Shown piece by piece: positions 54,540 to 62,715 of a DNA stretch of 64,000 nt. This DNA comes from Promethearchaeota archaeon (GTDB taxonomy: Archaea; Asgardarchaeota; Lokiarchaeia; Sigyniarchaeales; Promethearchaeaceae): positions 1-64,000 of the forward strand of contig JAFGBS010000002.1 of NCBI GenBank assembly GCA_016933055.1, given 5' to 3'. Under the pieces are notes generated by a model. That model searched no databases. It was not told the DNA's origin and saw only the letters and a list, made by a program, of their open reading frames with translations. Made by a program: the position numbers and the translations under genes. Numbering within the stretch: the first letter of the stretch is position 1; each line of letters opens with the position of its first letter.

Positions 54540-55439
54540 GTGACACCACGGATGGATTCTCTGATCAAATCCACAATACTGAAATTTACGGCTACAACTC
54601 CACAAGTAAGTCTAGAGAAAATTGCCGCACTGCTTGATATGAAGCTGGAAATACTCATCTTTACTTTAGAACGCATGATTTATACAGGATATATCCAAGG
54701 AACCATTGACAACGCTAATCAGATGTTCATATCGACCACCGTTCAATCTTCTCACCAAACTGAACCACCTCGTTCATTACCGGGGCCTACAAATCAATAT
54801 AACAATGGTCAAACAGAATTCATTAAAGTTAAAACTAGTGAAGTGTCACAAGAAGATTTTATTAAAATGGAAATCCAGCTCGGATATTTAGGAAGTCATG
54901 TGCGTTTCACCGTGAAGATAACTAATAAAAGTGATTTTCCCATCACCGAAATTGAACTAACATTGGAATTTTCAAAACCTCTTGAAGTGTTTCGTGTATC
55001 TCCAAAACTCGAATATGTCAAACATGGGAAGGGAATAGTTGCACTATTTCCCTTAATACAAGAAAAACGCAGTTTTGAAAGCACATTTTACTTAAATCCA
55101 GATACTCTCGGAAAGGGAAAGATTGGGGGACAACTCAAATTTGTAAATTATAAGGACTATGTAAGATTATTTAAAATTGAGGATCTGGAATATAATTTAA
55201 CAATTCCCGAAATACAGCCCATGCAAATACCTACTGAACTGATTGAACAATTTAATGAGTCTGATCAAATGAAAAGGGACATTCGTTCCTACGGATTACC
55301 AGAAAAACTACTTCCGACAACCGCATTTAATCACATCACTCAAATTATACGATCCAAAAATTTCCAACTACTCACCAAAGTAGATGAAGAAGACCGAAAA
55401 ATCGCCTGGTTTTTTGGGGTAACGGAAGAAATGCATTAA
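54540..55439 (+). CDS. PCI-type winged helix plus beta-sandwich (appendage-like) protein
   Basis: 299 residues. Residues 1-70 fit the winged helix that ends PCI domains (VSLEKIAALLDMKLEILIFT, then YIQGTIDNANQMF). After a Pro/Gln linker, about residues 100-230 form a beta-sandwich (VRFTVKITNKSDFPITEIEL, STFYLNPDTLGKGKIGGQLK) of the kind seen in adaptin/coatomer appendages. About 65 residues then begin a third domain (NHITQIIRSKNFQLLTKVDE, AWFFGVTEEMH) that breaks off at a TAA. The following gene continues in the same frame, as if it were the rest of that domain. Start GTG 54540 or ATG 54552. The function is unknown; a scaffold role is inferred. Confidence 0.6.
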   Translation: MTPRMDSLIKSTILKFTATTPQVSLEKIAALLDMKLEILIFTLERMIYTGYIQGTIDNANQMFISTTVQSSHQTEPPRSLPGPTNQYNNGQTEFIKVKTSEVSQEDFIKMEIQLGYLGSHVRFTVKITNKSDFPITEIELTLEFSKPLEVFRVSPKLEYVKHGKGIVALFPLIQEKRSFESTFYLNPDTLGKGKIGGQLKFVNYKDYVRLFKIEDLEYNLTIPEIQPMQIPTELIEQFNESDQMKRDIRSYGLPEKLLPTTAFNHITQIIRSKNFQLLTKVDEEDRKIAWFFGVTEEMH

Positions 55440-55445
55440 GAAATT

Positions 55446-55700
55446 TTGGTCGTAGGTCAAATTGTTAATAATAAAATCGAGTTTTTTGCATCAAGCACCA
55501 ACGAACAGATCCTATCCGCATTATTGACGGCATTTTCACTGGACTTAAAAAGAAGGATCTTGATATCGAATGTAGTTCGAAGTGAAAAGGAAATATTTGA
55601 GTTGTTTTGCGCAGAATGCGGGGCTGTTTTGCCCTACTTTCCCAAACCAGGGGAATCAATCCAGTGTAAATATTGTAACACGCCGAATCTAGTTCGATAA
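55446..55700 (+). CDS. Short protein ending in a zinc ribbon; probably the severed C-terminus of the preceding gene
   Basis: 84 residues from TTG 55446, with no clear ribosome site. VGQIVNNKIEFFASSTNEQI and LLTAFSLDLKRRI read like the second half of a small alpha/beta domain, followed by a zinc ribbon, FCAECG and QCKYCN (C-x2-C pairs). It is in the same frame as the upstream gene, with only TAA-GAA-ATT between them, so the ancestral product was probably a single protein of about 386 residues. It may be translated separately by reinitiation. Confidence 0.5.
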   Translation: MVVGQIVNNKIEFFASSTNEQILSALLTAFSLDLKRRILISNVVRSEKEIFELFCAECGAVLPYFPKPGESIQCKYCNTPNLVR

Positions 55701-55703
55701 TCA

Positions 55704-57500
55704 CTAATGGGTAAAATAGCAATATAATCCATTTTTCTGAGATTTTTGCATTTTTACATAACCATATCGTTCAAACTGCATGATAGTACCAGGCTTTACC
55801 GTTTTAATGGTATTTTCAGCCTTTCCATGAGTAATAACTCCCGTTGGTTTCAATACGTGCACCTTGACATTGGATTCATATGGTACCCATTGGATCTTTC
55901 GGATAGAAGGTTCTACTTTTTCGGTTAGGAATCTAGCTTCGAACTTTTTTGGATGGACAGATTGGATCTCTACTGTGAATAAGTCTTTTAATCGAAATCG
56001 CGTCCCTTCCGAAAATTTGGGATATCTTACTTTAGTCTCCTTCCGAGACATCTGTATTTTCGTGTCTAATCGGGAAATGTATACGGATGCTTTATGATCT
56101 TTGGTTTTTAACTCAATTAATCGAGTACCTCGTTCTTCATAACTGGGATGGAGTGAGGGAGTAGATACATATCGCTCTTTTGGAAGATTAATTATATCCA
56201 ATTTAACAGGATCTTCTACAAACCAATATCGATTGGCATCTGAATCAATCAATTTTGTATTTTTTGCGTAAATCCATTTTTCGGAAAAACTAATTCCGCT
56301 TTGGGACATTCCCAAGTCCAACAAGGACTCACGCAATGCATCTGGTTGGATTCCTCTTGCTTCAAGTGATTGTAATGACCAAGTTCGGGGATCCTTCCAA
56401 CTTTCATATTCCCCCGTGTTAATCTTCTGCCGAGCCAGTGTTTTACTCAGTATGAATTCGTTACTAAATCGCATTCTTCCGTACAATAAAATAGCTGCAG
56501 GTTCCCAGCCCATTAAATCCCAAATATAATGTTCCATGAATCCTTCTTTCTGCAAATCTGCCCCCCGGATTATATGAGTTACTCCCAATTCATGATCATC
56601 AATACCCCAGGAAAAATCCAAAATTGGCCATACTCTATATTTGGTTCCAATTCGGGGATGCTCTGCATCAGATATACGCATTATAACATGATCACGTAAT
56701 GCAGGATCCTTTTGATCCATCCCTGTATTTATCCGTACTACGGCTTCTCTTTCCTCGTAAGATCCATCTAACATGTTTTTCCAGCGATCTAAATGAACAT
56801 CTATGGACAATTCTTTGCATGGACACGGTTTCCCTACCTTTTTGTACTTCTCCCGAAACACAGTTGCGTCACAAGTACATACATACGCTTCCCCCTTCTG
56901 GATGAGATCTTGTGCATAATTCTGATATATCTTTACCCGATCGCTTTTGTATATTACGTTGTTTTTATCATAATCTATTCCAAGCCATTCCAAGCCTTCT
57001 CGAATCAAATCGTATGCTTCAGGTATAATGTATTTTGCATTAGGATCGTTTTCAATAGCATCTTTAGTGGCTCCAATTGTGTCATCGTATACTAAGAGAA
57101 GTCGTCCATTATAGCGTTTTACATATTCATCATTTAATACAAGCATTCGGGCATTCCCAATATGTAATGCTCCACTTGGATAAGGAGCTAAACGCATAAC
57201 CACTTTCTTGGCGTTTGTTACATTGGGTAATTCCGGTAGTTCTTTTATTTCTGGTTCACTTTTTTTCTGTTCTAATGCTTCAGGTTCAAGATGTTGAAGT
57301 TTTGTAAGTTGTGCGGATTTATCCCATGAGTTTACTTCTAGTACGATTTTATCAATATGGGATTTTATCTCTTCAGACCTTGACCGATATTCGGGAAAAT
57401 CTCTCATAATTTTACCAATTACGGCATTGGACCTAGCTTCTCCATATTTCACTGCATTTTTGAGTGCTTCGATTAGTATGCATTTCTCTACTTCATCCAT
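55704..57500 (-). CDS. gltX: Glutamyl-tRNA synthetase, archaeal type
   Basis: 598 residues. The class I signatures are PYPSGALHIGNARML (HIGH box) and FILSKTLARQKI (KMSKS-equivalent). The sub-family resembles GlnRS, as in archaea, with an N-terminal helical extension and a C-terminal beta-barrel anticodon domain. It probably makes Glu-tRNA(Glu) and also Glu-tRNA(Gln) for the amidotransferase route. VCTCDATVFREKYKKV and CPCKE supply cysteines that could bind zinc. It is divergent from the wHTH gene at 57572 across 71 bases. Confidence 0.92.
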   Translation of the reverse strand: MDEVEKCILIEALKNAVKYGEARSNAVIGKIMRDFPEYRSRSEEIKSHIDKIVLEVNSWDKSAQLTKLQHLEPEALEQKKSEPEIKELPELPNVTNAKKVVMRLAPYPSGALHIGNARMLVLNDEYVKRYNGRLLLVYDDTIGATKDAIENDPNAKYIIPEAYDLIREGLEWLGIDYDKNNVIYKSDRVKIYQNYAQDLIQKGEAYVCTCDATVFREKYKKVGKPCPCKELSIDVHLDRWKNMLDGSYEEREAVVRINTGMDQKDPALRDHVIMRISDAEHPRIGTKYRVWPILDFSWGIDDHELGVTHIIRGADLQKEGFMEHYIWDLMGWEPAAILLYGRMRFSNEFILSKTLARQKINTGEYESWKDPRTWSLQSLEARGIQPDALRESLLDLGMSQSGISFSEKWIYAKNTKLIDSDANRYWFVEDPVKLDIINLPKERYVSTPSLHPSYEERGTRLIELKTKDHKASVYISRLDTKIQMSRKETKVRYPKFSEGTRFRLKDLFTVEIQSVHPKKFEARFLTEKVEPSIRKIQWVPYESNVKVHVLKPTGVITHGKAENTIKTVKPGTIMQFERYGYVKMQKSQKNGLYCYFTH

Positions 57501-57571
57501 ATTCTCTCAAATACTGCCGATAAGAAAAAATTTATTTTAATACGAATAAGATAAGACTGGTTAAGATTTCA

Positions 57572-58210
57572 ATGAATATTATTAAAAAATTATCAAATGA
57601 AATGCATGCAAGCAAAACGATAAAACCCAGTTTTAAATTAGTTCATCTTCTCCTTAGTCTTGTCATTTTTCAACAGGAGACTCAAGGTATTGGTCGTTAT
57701 CGATTGGAAAACGAATTATGTCTTTCAGAGGGAAAGGTCAGATCCCTCTTAAAGCACATGAAACAAAAACATTTGATAGAAGTGGACAACAAATTAAATG
57801 TACATGTCCTAACTGAAAAAGGATATTCCACTTTAATTGATATCACAAAGATCCTAACTCCTCCGAAAGAACCCAATTTTGAGATTACTCAAATAGTGAT
57901 CGGAGATTTTGTCAGATACAGTATTGTGCATAATGGTAGATCACGGTTAAAAACAGGATTAGAACAAAGGGATGAAGCCATAAAAATTGGGGGATCGGGA
58001 GCTACTTGTTTAATCATGAAAAATGGAGAATTCTTTTTTCCACCTACTCCCACTATGCAAAATACCTCAATTCCTGTTGCTATTGACCCTAATAATTTGA
58101 ATTATCCATTTTCTGAGTCAGATGTTTTGGTCTTAGGAACCGGAAAGTCACAATATCTTGCCAATTTAGCTGCTATCGCAGCAGCCTTAAGTTTAGCCCA
58201 CCATGTATAG
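57572..58210 (+). CDS. Winged-helix protein, possibly DUF4443-like
   Basis: 212 residues. The N-terminal 95 residues are a winged helix (LVHLLLSLVIFQQETQGIGR, LCLSEGKVRSLLKHMKQKHL, NVHVLTEKGYSTL). The C-terminal half has GLEQRDEAIKIGGSGATCLI and SDVLVLGTGKSQYLANLAAI, a small alpha/beta domain that could bind a ligand. This layout suggests a ligand-sensing transcription factor, and DUF4443 is my best guess. It is divergent from gltX, which may be its target. Confidence 0.5.
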   Translation: MNIIKKLSNEMHASKTIKPSFKLVHLLLSLVIFQQETQGIGRYRLENELCLSEGKVRSLLKHMKQKHLIEVDNKLNVHVLTEKGYSTLIDITKILTPPKEPNFEITQIVIGDFVRYSIVHNGRSRLKTGLEQRDEAIKIGGSGATCLIMKNGEFFFPPTPTMQNTSIPVAIDPNNLNYPFSESDVLVLGTGKSQYLANLAAIAAALSLAHHV

Positions 58211-58263
58211 TACCAAAATTATTTAAATTTTCATCGATTATATTTGCTGTATCTCGCATATGT

Positions 58264-58391
58264 GAAAAAAAATGGTTGCGCCTGTCAATTATTCTATAAA
58301 TAAGAAATTTCTAAATTCGGTCAATTTGACCACAGCAACCATAACTACTACTATTTAGTGGGTAACTCTCATACTTACTCTGACAGGCGTG
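58264..58391 (-). ncRNA. Candidate structured non-coding RNA with promoter and T8 end
   Basis: This lies within a 417-base gap between genes. On the minus strand the 5' end CGCCTGTCA (58381-58389) pairs perfectly with TGACAGGCG (58279-58287) near the 3' end. Inside it GGTCA-AAT-TGACC forms a hairpin (58319-58331). GGTTGC (58335-58340) can pair with GCAACC (58274-58279), which competes with the closing stem. A T8 run (58265-58272) ends the element, and TTAATAAAAG at 58413-58422 is a TATA box at the right distance for a start near 58391. Not 5S RNA or tRNA by motif. Confidence 0.45.
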
Positions 58392-58412
58392 AGATCGAGA
58401 GAGAGAGTTAAT

Positions 58413-58422
58413 CTTTTATTAA
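58413..58422 (-). promoter_or_regulatory. TATA box of the candidate RNA at 58264-58391
   Basis: TTAATAAAAG on the minus strand is centred about 26 bases before the first base of the closing stem. The rest of the gap (58423-58627) is A+T-rich and presumably holds the thrS promoter (TTTTAAATAC near 58530). Confidence 0.4.
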
Positions 58423-58627
58423 AAAATACGATGATGATAATTATAAAAATATTTTCTTGGTAAAGGCAACATGTGTACAGTAGAGATTAAATATTTTAAG
58501 AGATGTAGGCAAATAGGGTGACTAGATAATTTTAAATACATATTTTGAATATTTTCCTATAAGATTAGAAATATTCACTTGTTGTGATCTAAGCTTTTAT
58601 GAATGACGAAATTTTGTAGTTGATTAT

Positions 58628-60730
58628 ATGAAGATACTAATGATCCATTCCGATGGAGCCTTTATGGAAAAAAAAATGAAAGCTACATCCAGTCCTCAAG
58701 ATTTTAAGGAAAAAGACTTGAAAATTGATGGATTGGTGCTATTTGCTTTCGTATCTGTGGAAGATCAGGATATTTTTGATACGTCTGTTATTGCAAAACA
58801 AGGAGCCAATGTTATTGAAGATGCAATAGAGCTGATAGAGGGTTTCCCCGATAAGATCGAGGAACATAATAAAGAAATTCGTGAATTCAATGAAAAACTC
58901 GAAAAACGCAGGAAACTTGCAAAAGATAATCCTAAAATCCCTACTCCCACGGAAAGTCTGAAATCCGAGAAAAAGCTTATCATGGATCGAAAATTTTACA
59001 CAGTTGATTCCATTTTGGTATACCCTTGGGCACATTTGAGTCGATTCTTAAGTCAAGAAAAAGAGTCCATGGAGGTATGTCCAAAAATAGCATCTATTCT
59101 CAGCGATCGAGGATATAAAGCCGATTTTTCTCCATTCGGATGGTATAAATCCTTTAGCTTGAACTGTTTAGGCCATGAAGTCGCGGAAATGTATCGGGAT
59201 GTGAAATTATCCATCCTCGCAGATGAGGTTCGAGCAAACTCTGTGTTCAAGATACTGACAGAGGACGGTAAAGTATTGCATTTATATGATCCTAAAAAAG
59301 ACACTAAGAATAAAGATATTGTTCCCGATCGTTATAAAGGAAAGGAATGGAAGTCGTTCCAAGAATTGATCGCTGATGAGGTTCTTGGATCTGGGGCGAC
59401 ACAAAAAAAGGAACCCCCCCACATCAAGATGATGCAGAGTATGGAATTGGCAGATTTTGATGATGCCAGTGATGCAGGGAACCTTCGGTGGTATACAAAA
59501 GGAGTGTTGATGAAAAATCTTGTGAAGGATTACTTGGAGAATGTAATGATAGAAAACGGTGCTATCTATGCGGACACACCCGTCATGTACACGGTTAAGA
59601 ATAAGAAACTTACAGCTCAAACGGCAAGATTCCCTGCAAAAACGTATTGGGTACATTCTGGGAATAATCGTTACTTATTGCGATTTGCGAACGATTTTCT
59701 CTTATTTAATATGTTTTCTCAAATGCAAATAAGGGAAGAAAGTTTACCATTGGGTGTATATGAATGGGAGACTTATTCATTCAGACGAGAGCAAAAAGGA
59801 GAATTATCCGGTTTAAGAAGACTACGAGCTTTTGTGATGCCAGATCTTCATACATTATGTAAAGATTTACCTCAGTCCGTTAAAGAGTTCAAAAAAGAAT
59901 TCGAAATGGTACAGAGAATCCTTAAGGACCTTGGAATAAATTCTCACATAGTTTTTAGAGCAACAGAACAATTCTGGGAGGAAAATAACGATTGGATTAT
60001 TAAGAGCATTAAGGAATGGGGTCAACCTGCAATCTTTGAGTTATGGCCCGAACGTTATTATTACTTCATCTTGAAGTTTGAGTGGCCCGTAATTGATTCT
60101 CAAGGCAAATCTGCAACGCTTTCTACCATCCAGATCGATGTAGAATCAAGCCAAGATTATATCGAGCAGTTTGGTGAGAAACGTCAAAAGTATAATATAA
60201 TATACACATCAAAAGATGGTAGTACGGGTCATCCGATTATTTTACATACCAGCCCCTCTGGGGCGTTCTGCCGAATCATCTGGGCATTGCTGGAATCTAA
60301 TGAAAAATATAAAGATGAGATAGTTACAGGATTTAAAACATGGCTCTCACCGGTACAAGTGCGAGTTATTCCAATTACGGATAAAGACAAGAGATATGCC
60401 GAAAAAATTATGATAAAACTAAATGATGTGAAAATTCGAGCAGATTATGATGATCGGGATGAGAAAATAGGCAAAAAAATACGCTCAGCGGAAGTAGAAT
60501 GGATCCCATATACAATTATTGTCGGATCAAAGGAACGGCAGAACAATACAATTTCAGTACGGAAACGATTAATCGGTGAAAAACTGGTAGACAATAAGAC
60601 TAACGAACAAATTCAAGATATAAAATTAGCAGATTTGAAAAAAATTATTAACAAGGAACTTAAGGGTTTCCCACGTAAAGAACTTCCCATACCCTTCCGG
60701 TACTACAGTAAAAAAATCAGTTTTCGATAA
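58628..60730 (+). CDS. thrS: Threonyl-tRNA synthetase, archaeal type
   Basis: 700 residues, somewhat longer than usual archaeal forms. The N-terminal domain (MKILMIHSDGAFMEKKMKAT) is the archaeal editing domain related to D-aminoacyl-tRNA deacylase. It holds an insertion of about 45 charged residues (EKLEKRRKLAKDNPKIPTPT). The class II core has motif 2, YSFRREQKGELSGLRRLRAF, a zinc-ligand His in MPDLHTLC, and motif 3 near HTSPSGAFCRIIWALLE. The first zinc position reads LRFANDF, without a Cys there. The anticodon-binding domain is at the C-terminus. It attaches Thr to tRNA(Thr). Confidence 0.9.
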   Translation: MKILMIHSDGAFMEKKMKATSSPQDFKEKDLKIDGLVLFAFVSVEDQDIFDTSVIAKQGANVIEDAIELIEGFPDKIEEHNKEIREFNEKLEKRRKLAKDNPKIPTPTESLKSEKKLIMDRKFYTVDSILVYPWAHLSRFLSQEKESMEVCPKIASILSDRGYKADFSPFGWYKSFSLNCLGHEVAEMYRDVKLSILADEVRANSVFKILTEDGKVLHLYDPKKDTKNKDIVPDRYKGKEWKSFQELIADEVLGSGATQKKEPPHIKMMQSMELADFDDASDAGNLRWYTKGVLMKNLVKDYLENVMIENGAIYADTPVMYTVKNKKLTAQTARFPAKTYWVHSGNNRYLLRFANDFLLFNMFSQMQIREESLPLGVYEWETYSFRREQKGELSGLRRLRAFVMPDLHTLCKDLPQSVKEFKKEFEMVQRILKDLGINSHIVFRATEQFWEENNDWIIKSIKEWGQPAIFELWPERYYYFILKFEWPVIDSQGKSATLSTIQIDVESSQDYIEQFGEKRQKYNIIYTSKDGSTGHPIILHTSPSGAFCRIIWALLESNEKYKDEIVTGFKTWLSPVQVRVIPITDKDKRYAEKIMIKLNDVKIRADYDDRDEKIGKKIRSAEVEWIPYTIIVGSKERQNNTISVRKRLIGEKLVDNKTNEQIQDIKLADLKKIINKELKGFPRKELPIPFRYYSKKISFR

Positions 60731-60774
60731 AATCTGCTGTGTATTTTTATTTTTCATTCTCCTTATTAGCTCTT

Positions 60775-61536
60775 ATGAAAGTTATTTTTCATGAAGATTT
60801 TTATAATGTTTATGAATCCGATCCCGCTGCGGCGGCTGGTAGATTAGAGCCTATTGTGCGAAAGATACTTGATGATCCATTCTATCAGCTCATAGAACCA
60901 GTACCTGCAAAGAAGGAAGATATTTTACGAGTCCATACTGAACGACATTTTCAACGGATTCAATCAGATGCCTATGTATTTCTCATGGCGATGTTGGCAG
61001 CTGGTGGAGCGATTCAAGCCGCAGATATTGCATATACGGAAAAGACAGCAACATTTGGATTAATTCGCCCTCCAGGACATCATGCAAGCCGAGATTCGTG
61101 TTGGGGTTTTTGTTTTTTTAATAATATTGCAGTCAGTCTGTTATATTTAATGCAGAAATATCCTATTCATTCTGCATTTATTCTTGATTTTGATCTTCAC
61201 ACCGGAGATGGAAATATTAATATTTTGGAGGGATATCGGGATGTCTACATTCTTAATCCCTATTCCCATGATGAAATCAAATATGTCCGAGAAATTGAGG
61301 AAAAATTACTTAGTTTAAAGAATGTTGACATTTTTATTTGCAGTGCTGGGTTTGATAATGCTCAAGGGGATTGGGGAGGAGTATTATCTACGGAATCTTA
61401 CCATAAAATTGGTATGCTACTTAAGAAATACAGCCAGAAACTGTGTGAAGGTCGTCGTTATGCTTTACTAGAAGGAGGATATAACTATTCATTAATGCCA
61501 ACCAACTTTGATGGTTTCTGTAAGGGATTTGGATGA
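60775..61536 (+). CDS. Histone-deacetylase-family (class II-like) zinc amidohydrolase
   Basis: 253 residues from ATG 60775 (MKVIFHEDFYNVYESDPAAA); an upstream in-frame start at 60739 gives a non-family N-terminus. The active site is complete: RPPGHHASRD (the His pair), WGFCFFNNIAVS, DFDLHTGDGN (Asp and His ligands), SAGFDNAQGDWGG (Asp ligand) and LEGGYN. It is shorter than bacterial acetoin-utilisation proteins but keeps all ligands. It deacetylates proteins or small amines such as acetylpolyamines. It converges on msrB with no gap. Confidence 0.88.
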   Translation: MKVIFHEDFYNVYESDPAAAAGRLEPIVRKILDDPFYQLIEPVPAKKEDILRVHTERHFQRIQSDAYVFLMAMLAAGGAIQAADIAYTEKTATFGLIRPPGHHASRDSCWGFCFFNNIAVSLLYLMQKYPIHSAFILDFDLHTGDGNINILEGYRDVYILNPYSHDEIKYVREIEEKLLSLKNVDIFICSAGFDNAQGDWGGVLSTESYHKIGMLLKKYSQKLCEGRRYALLEGGYNYSLMPTNFDGFCKGFG

Positions 61537-61944
61537 TTAATCATCCTTTTTTCTGAAATCCAGTGAGATGGAGTTAATGCAATAACGTAATCCACCTTTA
61601 TTTCGTGGGCCATCATTGAATACATGGCCGAGGTGTGATTTGCAAGAGCCACAAAGAACTTCCGTACGGACCATGCCATGGGACGTATCCCGTTGTTCAA
61701 CAATGGCATCATCACTCACAGATTCGTAGAATGATGGCCATCCGCTTCCTGATTCGAATTTGGCGTTAGATTTAAACAATGGAGCACCACAAGCACCACA
61801 TACATATACACCTTTCTCTTTGTTATGTAAAAATTTACCCGTACCAGGGGGTTCGGTCCCTTTTTCACGCAGGACTCTAAATTGTTCAGGGTTGAGGATT
61901 TTTCTCCATTCCTCGTCTGATTTTTCTAAGTTTACCTTTGTCAT
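61537..61944 (-). CDS. msrB: Peptide-methionine (R)-S-oxide reductase MsrB
   Basis: 135 residues. Structural zinc pairs are CGACG and CGSCKSHLG (C-x2-C each). The family core is [12 protein letters not shown], and the catalytic Cys lies in [13 protein letters not shown]. It reduces the R-epimer of methionine sulfoxide in proteins. Its presence suggests the cell meets oxidants. Confidence 0.95.
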   Translation of the reverse strand: MTKVNLEKSDEEWRKILNPEQFRVLREKGTEPPGTGKFLHNKEKGVYVCGACGAPLFKSNAKFESGSGWPSFYESVSDDAIVEQRDTSHGMVRTEVLCGSCKSHLGHVFNDGPRNKGGLRYCINSISLDFRKKDD

Positions 61945-62072
61945 ATTAAAATAGTTAAATGAAGGTTACCACTTAAACTTCGCAACTTAAGTTTATGAAC
62001 TAAGGTGTTTGTTTCATTAATTTAGGTAGGAAATTCCCCGTTTTTCATTTCAAAACAAAATTAATGTGCCTG

Positions 62073-62080
62073 ATATAAAT
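62073..62080 (+). promoter_or_regulatory. TATA box of the Nudix gene
   Basis: ATATAAAT predicts transcription start near 62102 and a 65-70 nt leader that opens with the hairpin at 62106-62124. Confidence 0.45.
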
Positions 62081-62105
62081 ATTCTAAGGTCGAGGTACTA
62101 GTATG

Positions 62106-62124
62106 TACAAGTTAGGTACTTGTA
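62106..62124 (+). promoter_or_regulatory. Perfect 7-bp hairpin in the Nudix leader
   Basis: TACAAGT-TAGGT-ACTTGTA lies within the first 25 bases of the predicted mRNA and is followed by the palindrome GATAGCTATC (62126-62135). It could be an operator or an mRNA-stabilising hairpin. Confidence 0.35.
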
Positions 62125-62168
62125 GGATAGCTATCTACTTCAGCCACGAATAGCAGATATGAATCACG

Positions 62169-62660
62169 ATGGATCCATTATCCCCGAAAGAATTAGAAAA
62201 ACTAAAATATGATTTAAGGAAGTACCCCATTCGTCCACATATCGGAGTTGGTGGATTATTCATACATAAAGGGCATATTCTGCTAATCCAAAGAAAATAT
62301 GACCCCGGTGCTCATAAGTGGTCTATCCCAGGAGGTCATTTAAAATTAGGGGAAATGTGTAAAGAAGGTGCAGAGCGAGAGTTTATGGAAGAGACTGCTC
62401 TTAAAGCAAATGCAAAAGACTTAGCAGGGATTATCGATACGGTAATCTATGATGACCAGCATAAAATAAAATATCATTACGTGTTAATTAATTATTTTAT
62501 GGAAGTCATCGATGAACGGTTTTCCGATGATAAGAGGATGCCGAAACTGGAAGCACATTCTGATGCGGAGGATATTCAATTTGTTCTCTTAGAGAACATC
62601 TCAAAATTGGAAATCACGGGATCATTACGAACCCTTCTGCAAGATCTTTCAATTCTCTAA
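62169..62660 (+). CDS. Nudix hydrolase
   Basis: 163 residues. The Nudix box is complete: GGHLKLGEMCKEGAEREF followed by MEET, matching G-x5-E-x7-R-E-U-x-E-E. Before it comes the usual beta-strand HILLIQRKYDPGAHKWSIPG. Size and sequence fit ADP-ribose pyrophosphatase/MutT-like enzymes with a short N-terminal extension (MDPLSPKELEKL). It hydrolyses a nucleoside diphosphate linked to another moiety. It is followed by thiC 55 bases later and may be co-transcribed with it. Confidence 0.88.
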   Translation: MDPLSPKELEKLKYDLRKYPIRPHIGVGGLFIHKGHILLIQRKYDPGAHKWSIPGGHLKLGEMCKEGAEREFMEETALKANAKDLAGIIDTVIYDDQHKIKYHYVLINYFMEVIDERFSDDKRMPKLEAHSDAEDIQFVLLENISKLEITGSLRTLLQDLSIL

Positions 62661-62715
62661 TATTCCATTTTGCTATCCATAGGTTAATTTGGTTTGTGAG
62701 ATTGATCATGTTGTA

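Noticed and set aside
58273..58341. TGGTTGC and GCAACCA, seven-base complementary ends about 70 bases apart, suggested a tRNA
   Set aside because: There is no T-loop consensus, no anticodon arm with a 7-base loop and no D-arm. The intervening hairpin has a 3-base loop. The alternative as part of a minus-strand RNA fits better.
58800..58985. Intein or mobile insertion in the N-terminal part of thrS
   Set aside because: The insertion is only about 45 residues, charged and helical, without splicing-block motifs.
62661..62715. TPP riboswitch ahead of thiC
   Set aside because: Only 55 bases are available and the conserved CUGAGA and ACCUGA-type motifs are absent.
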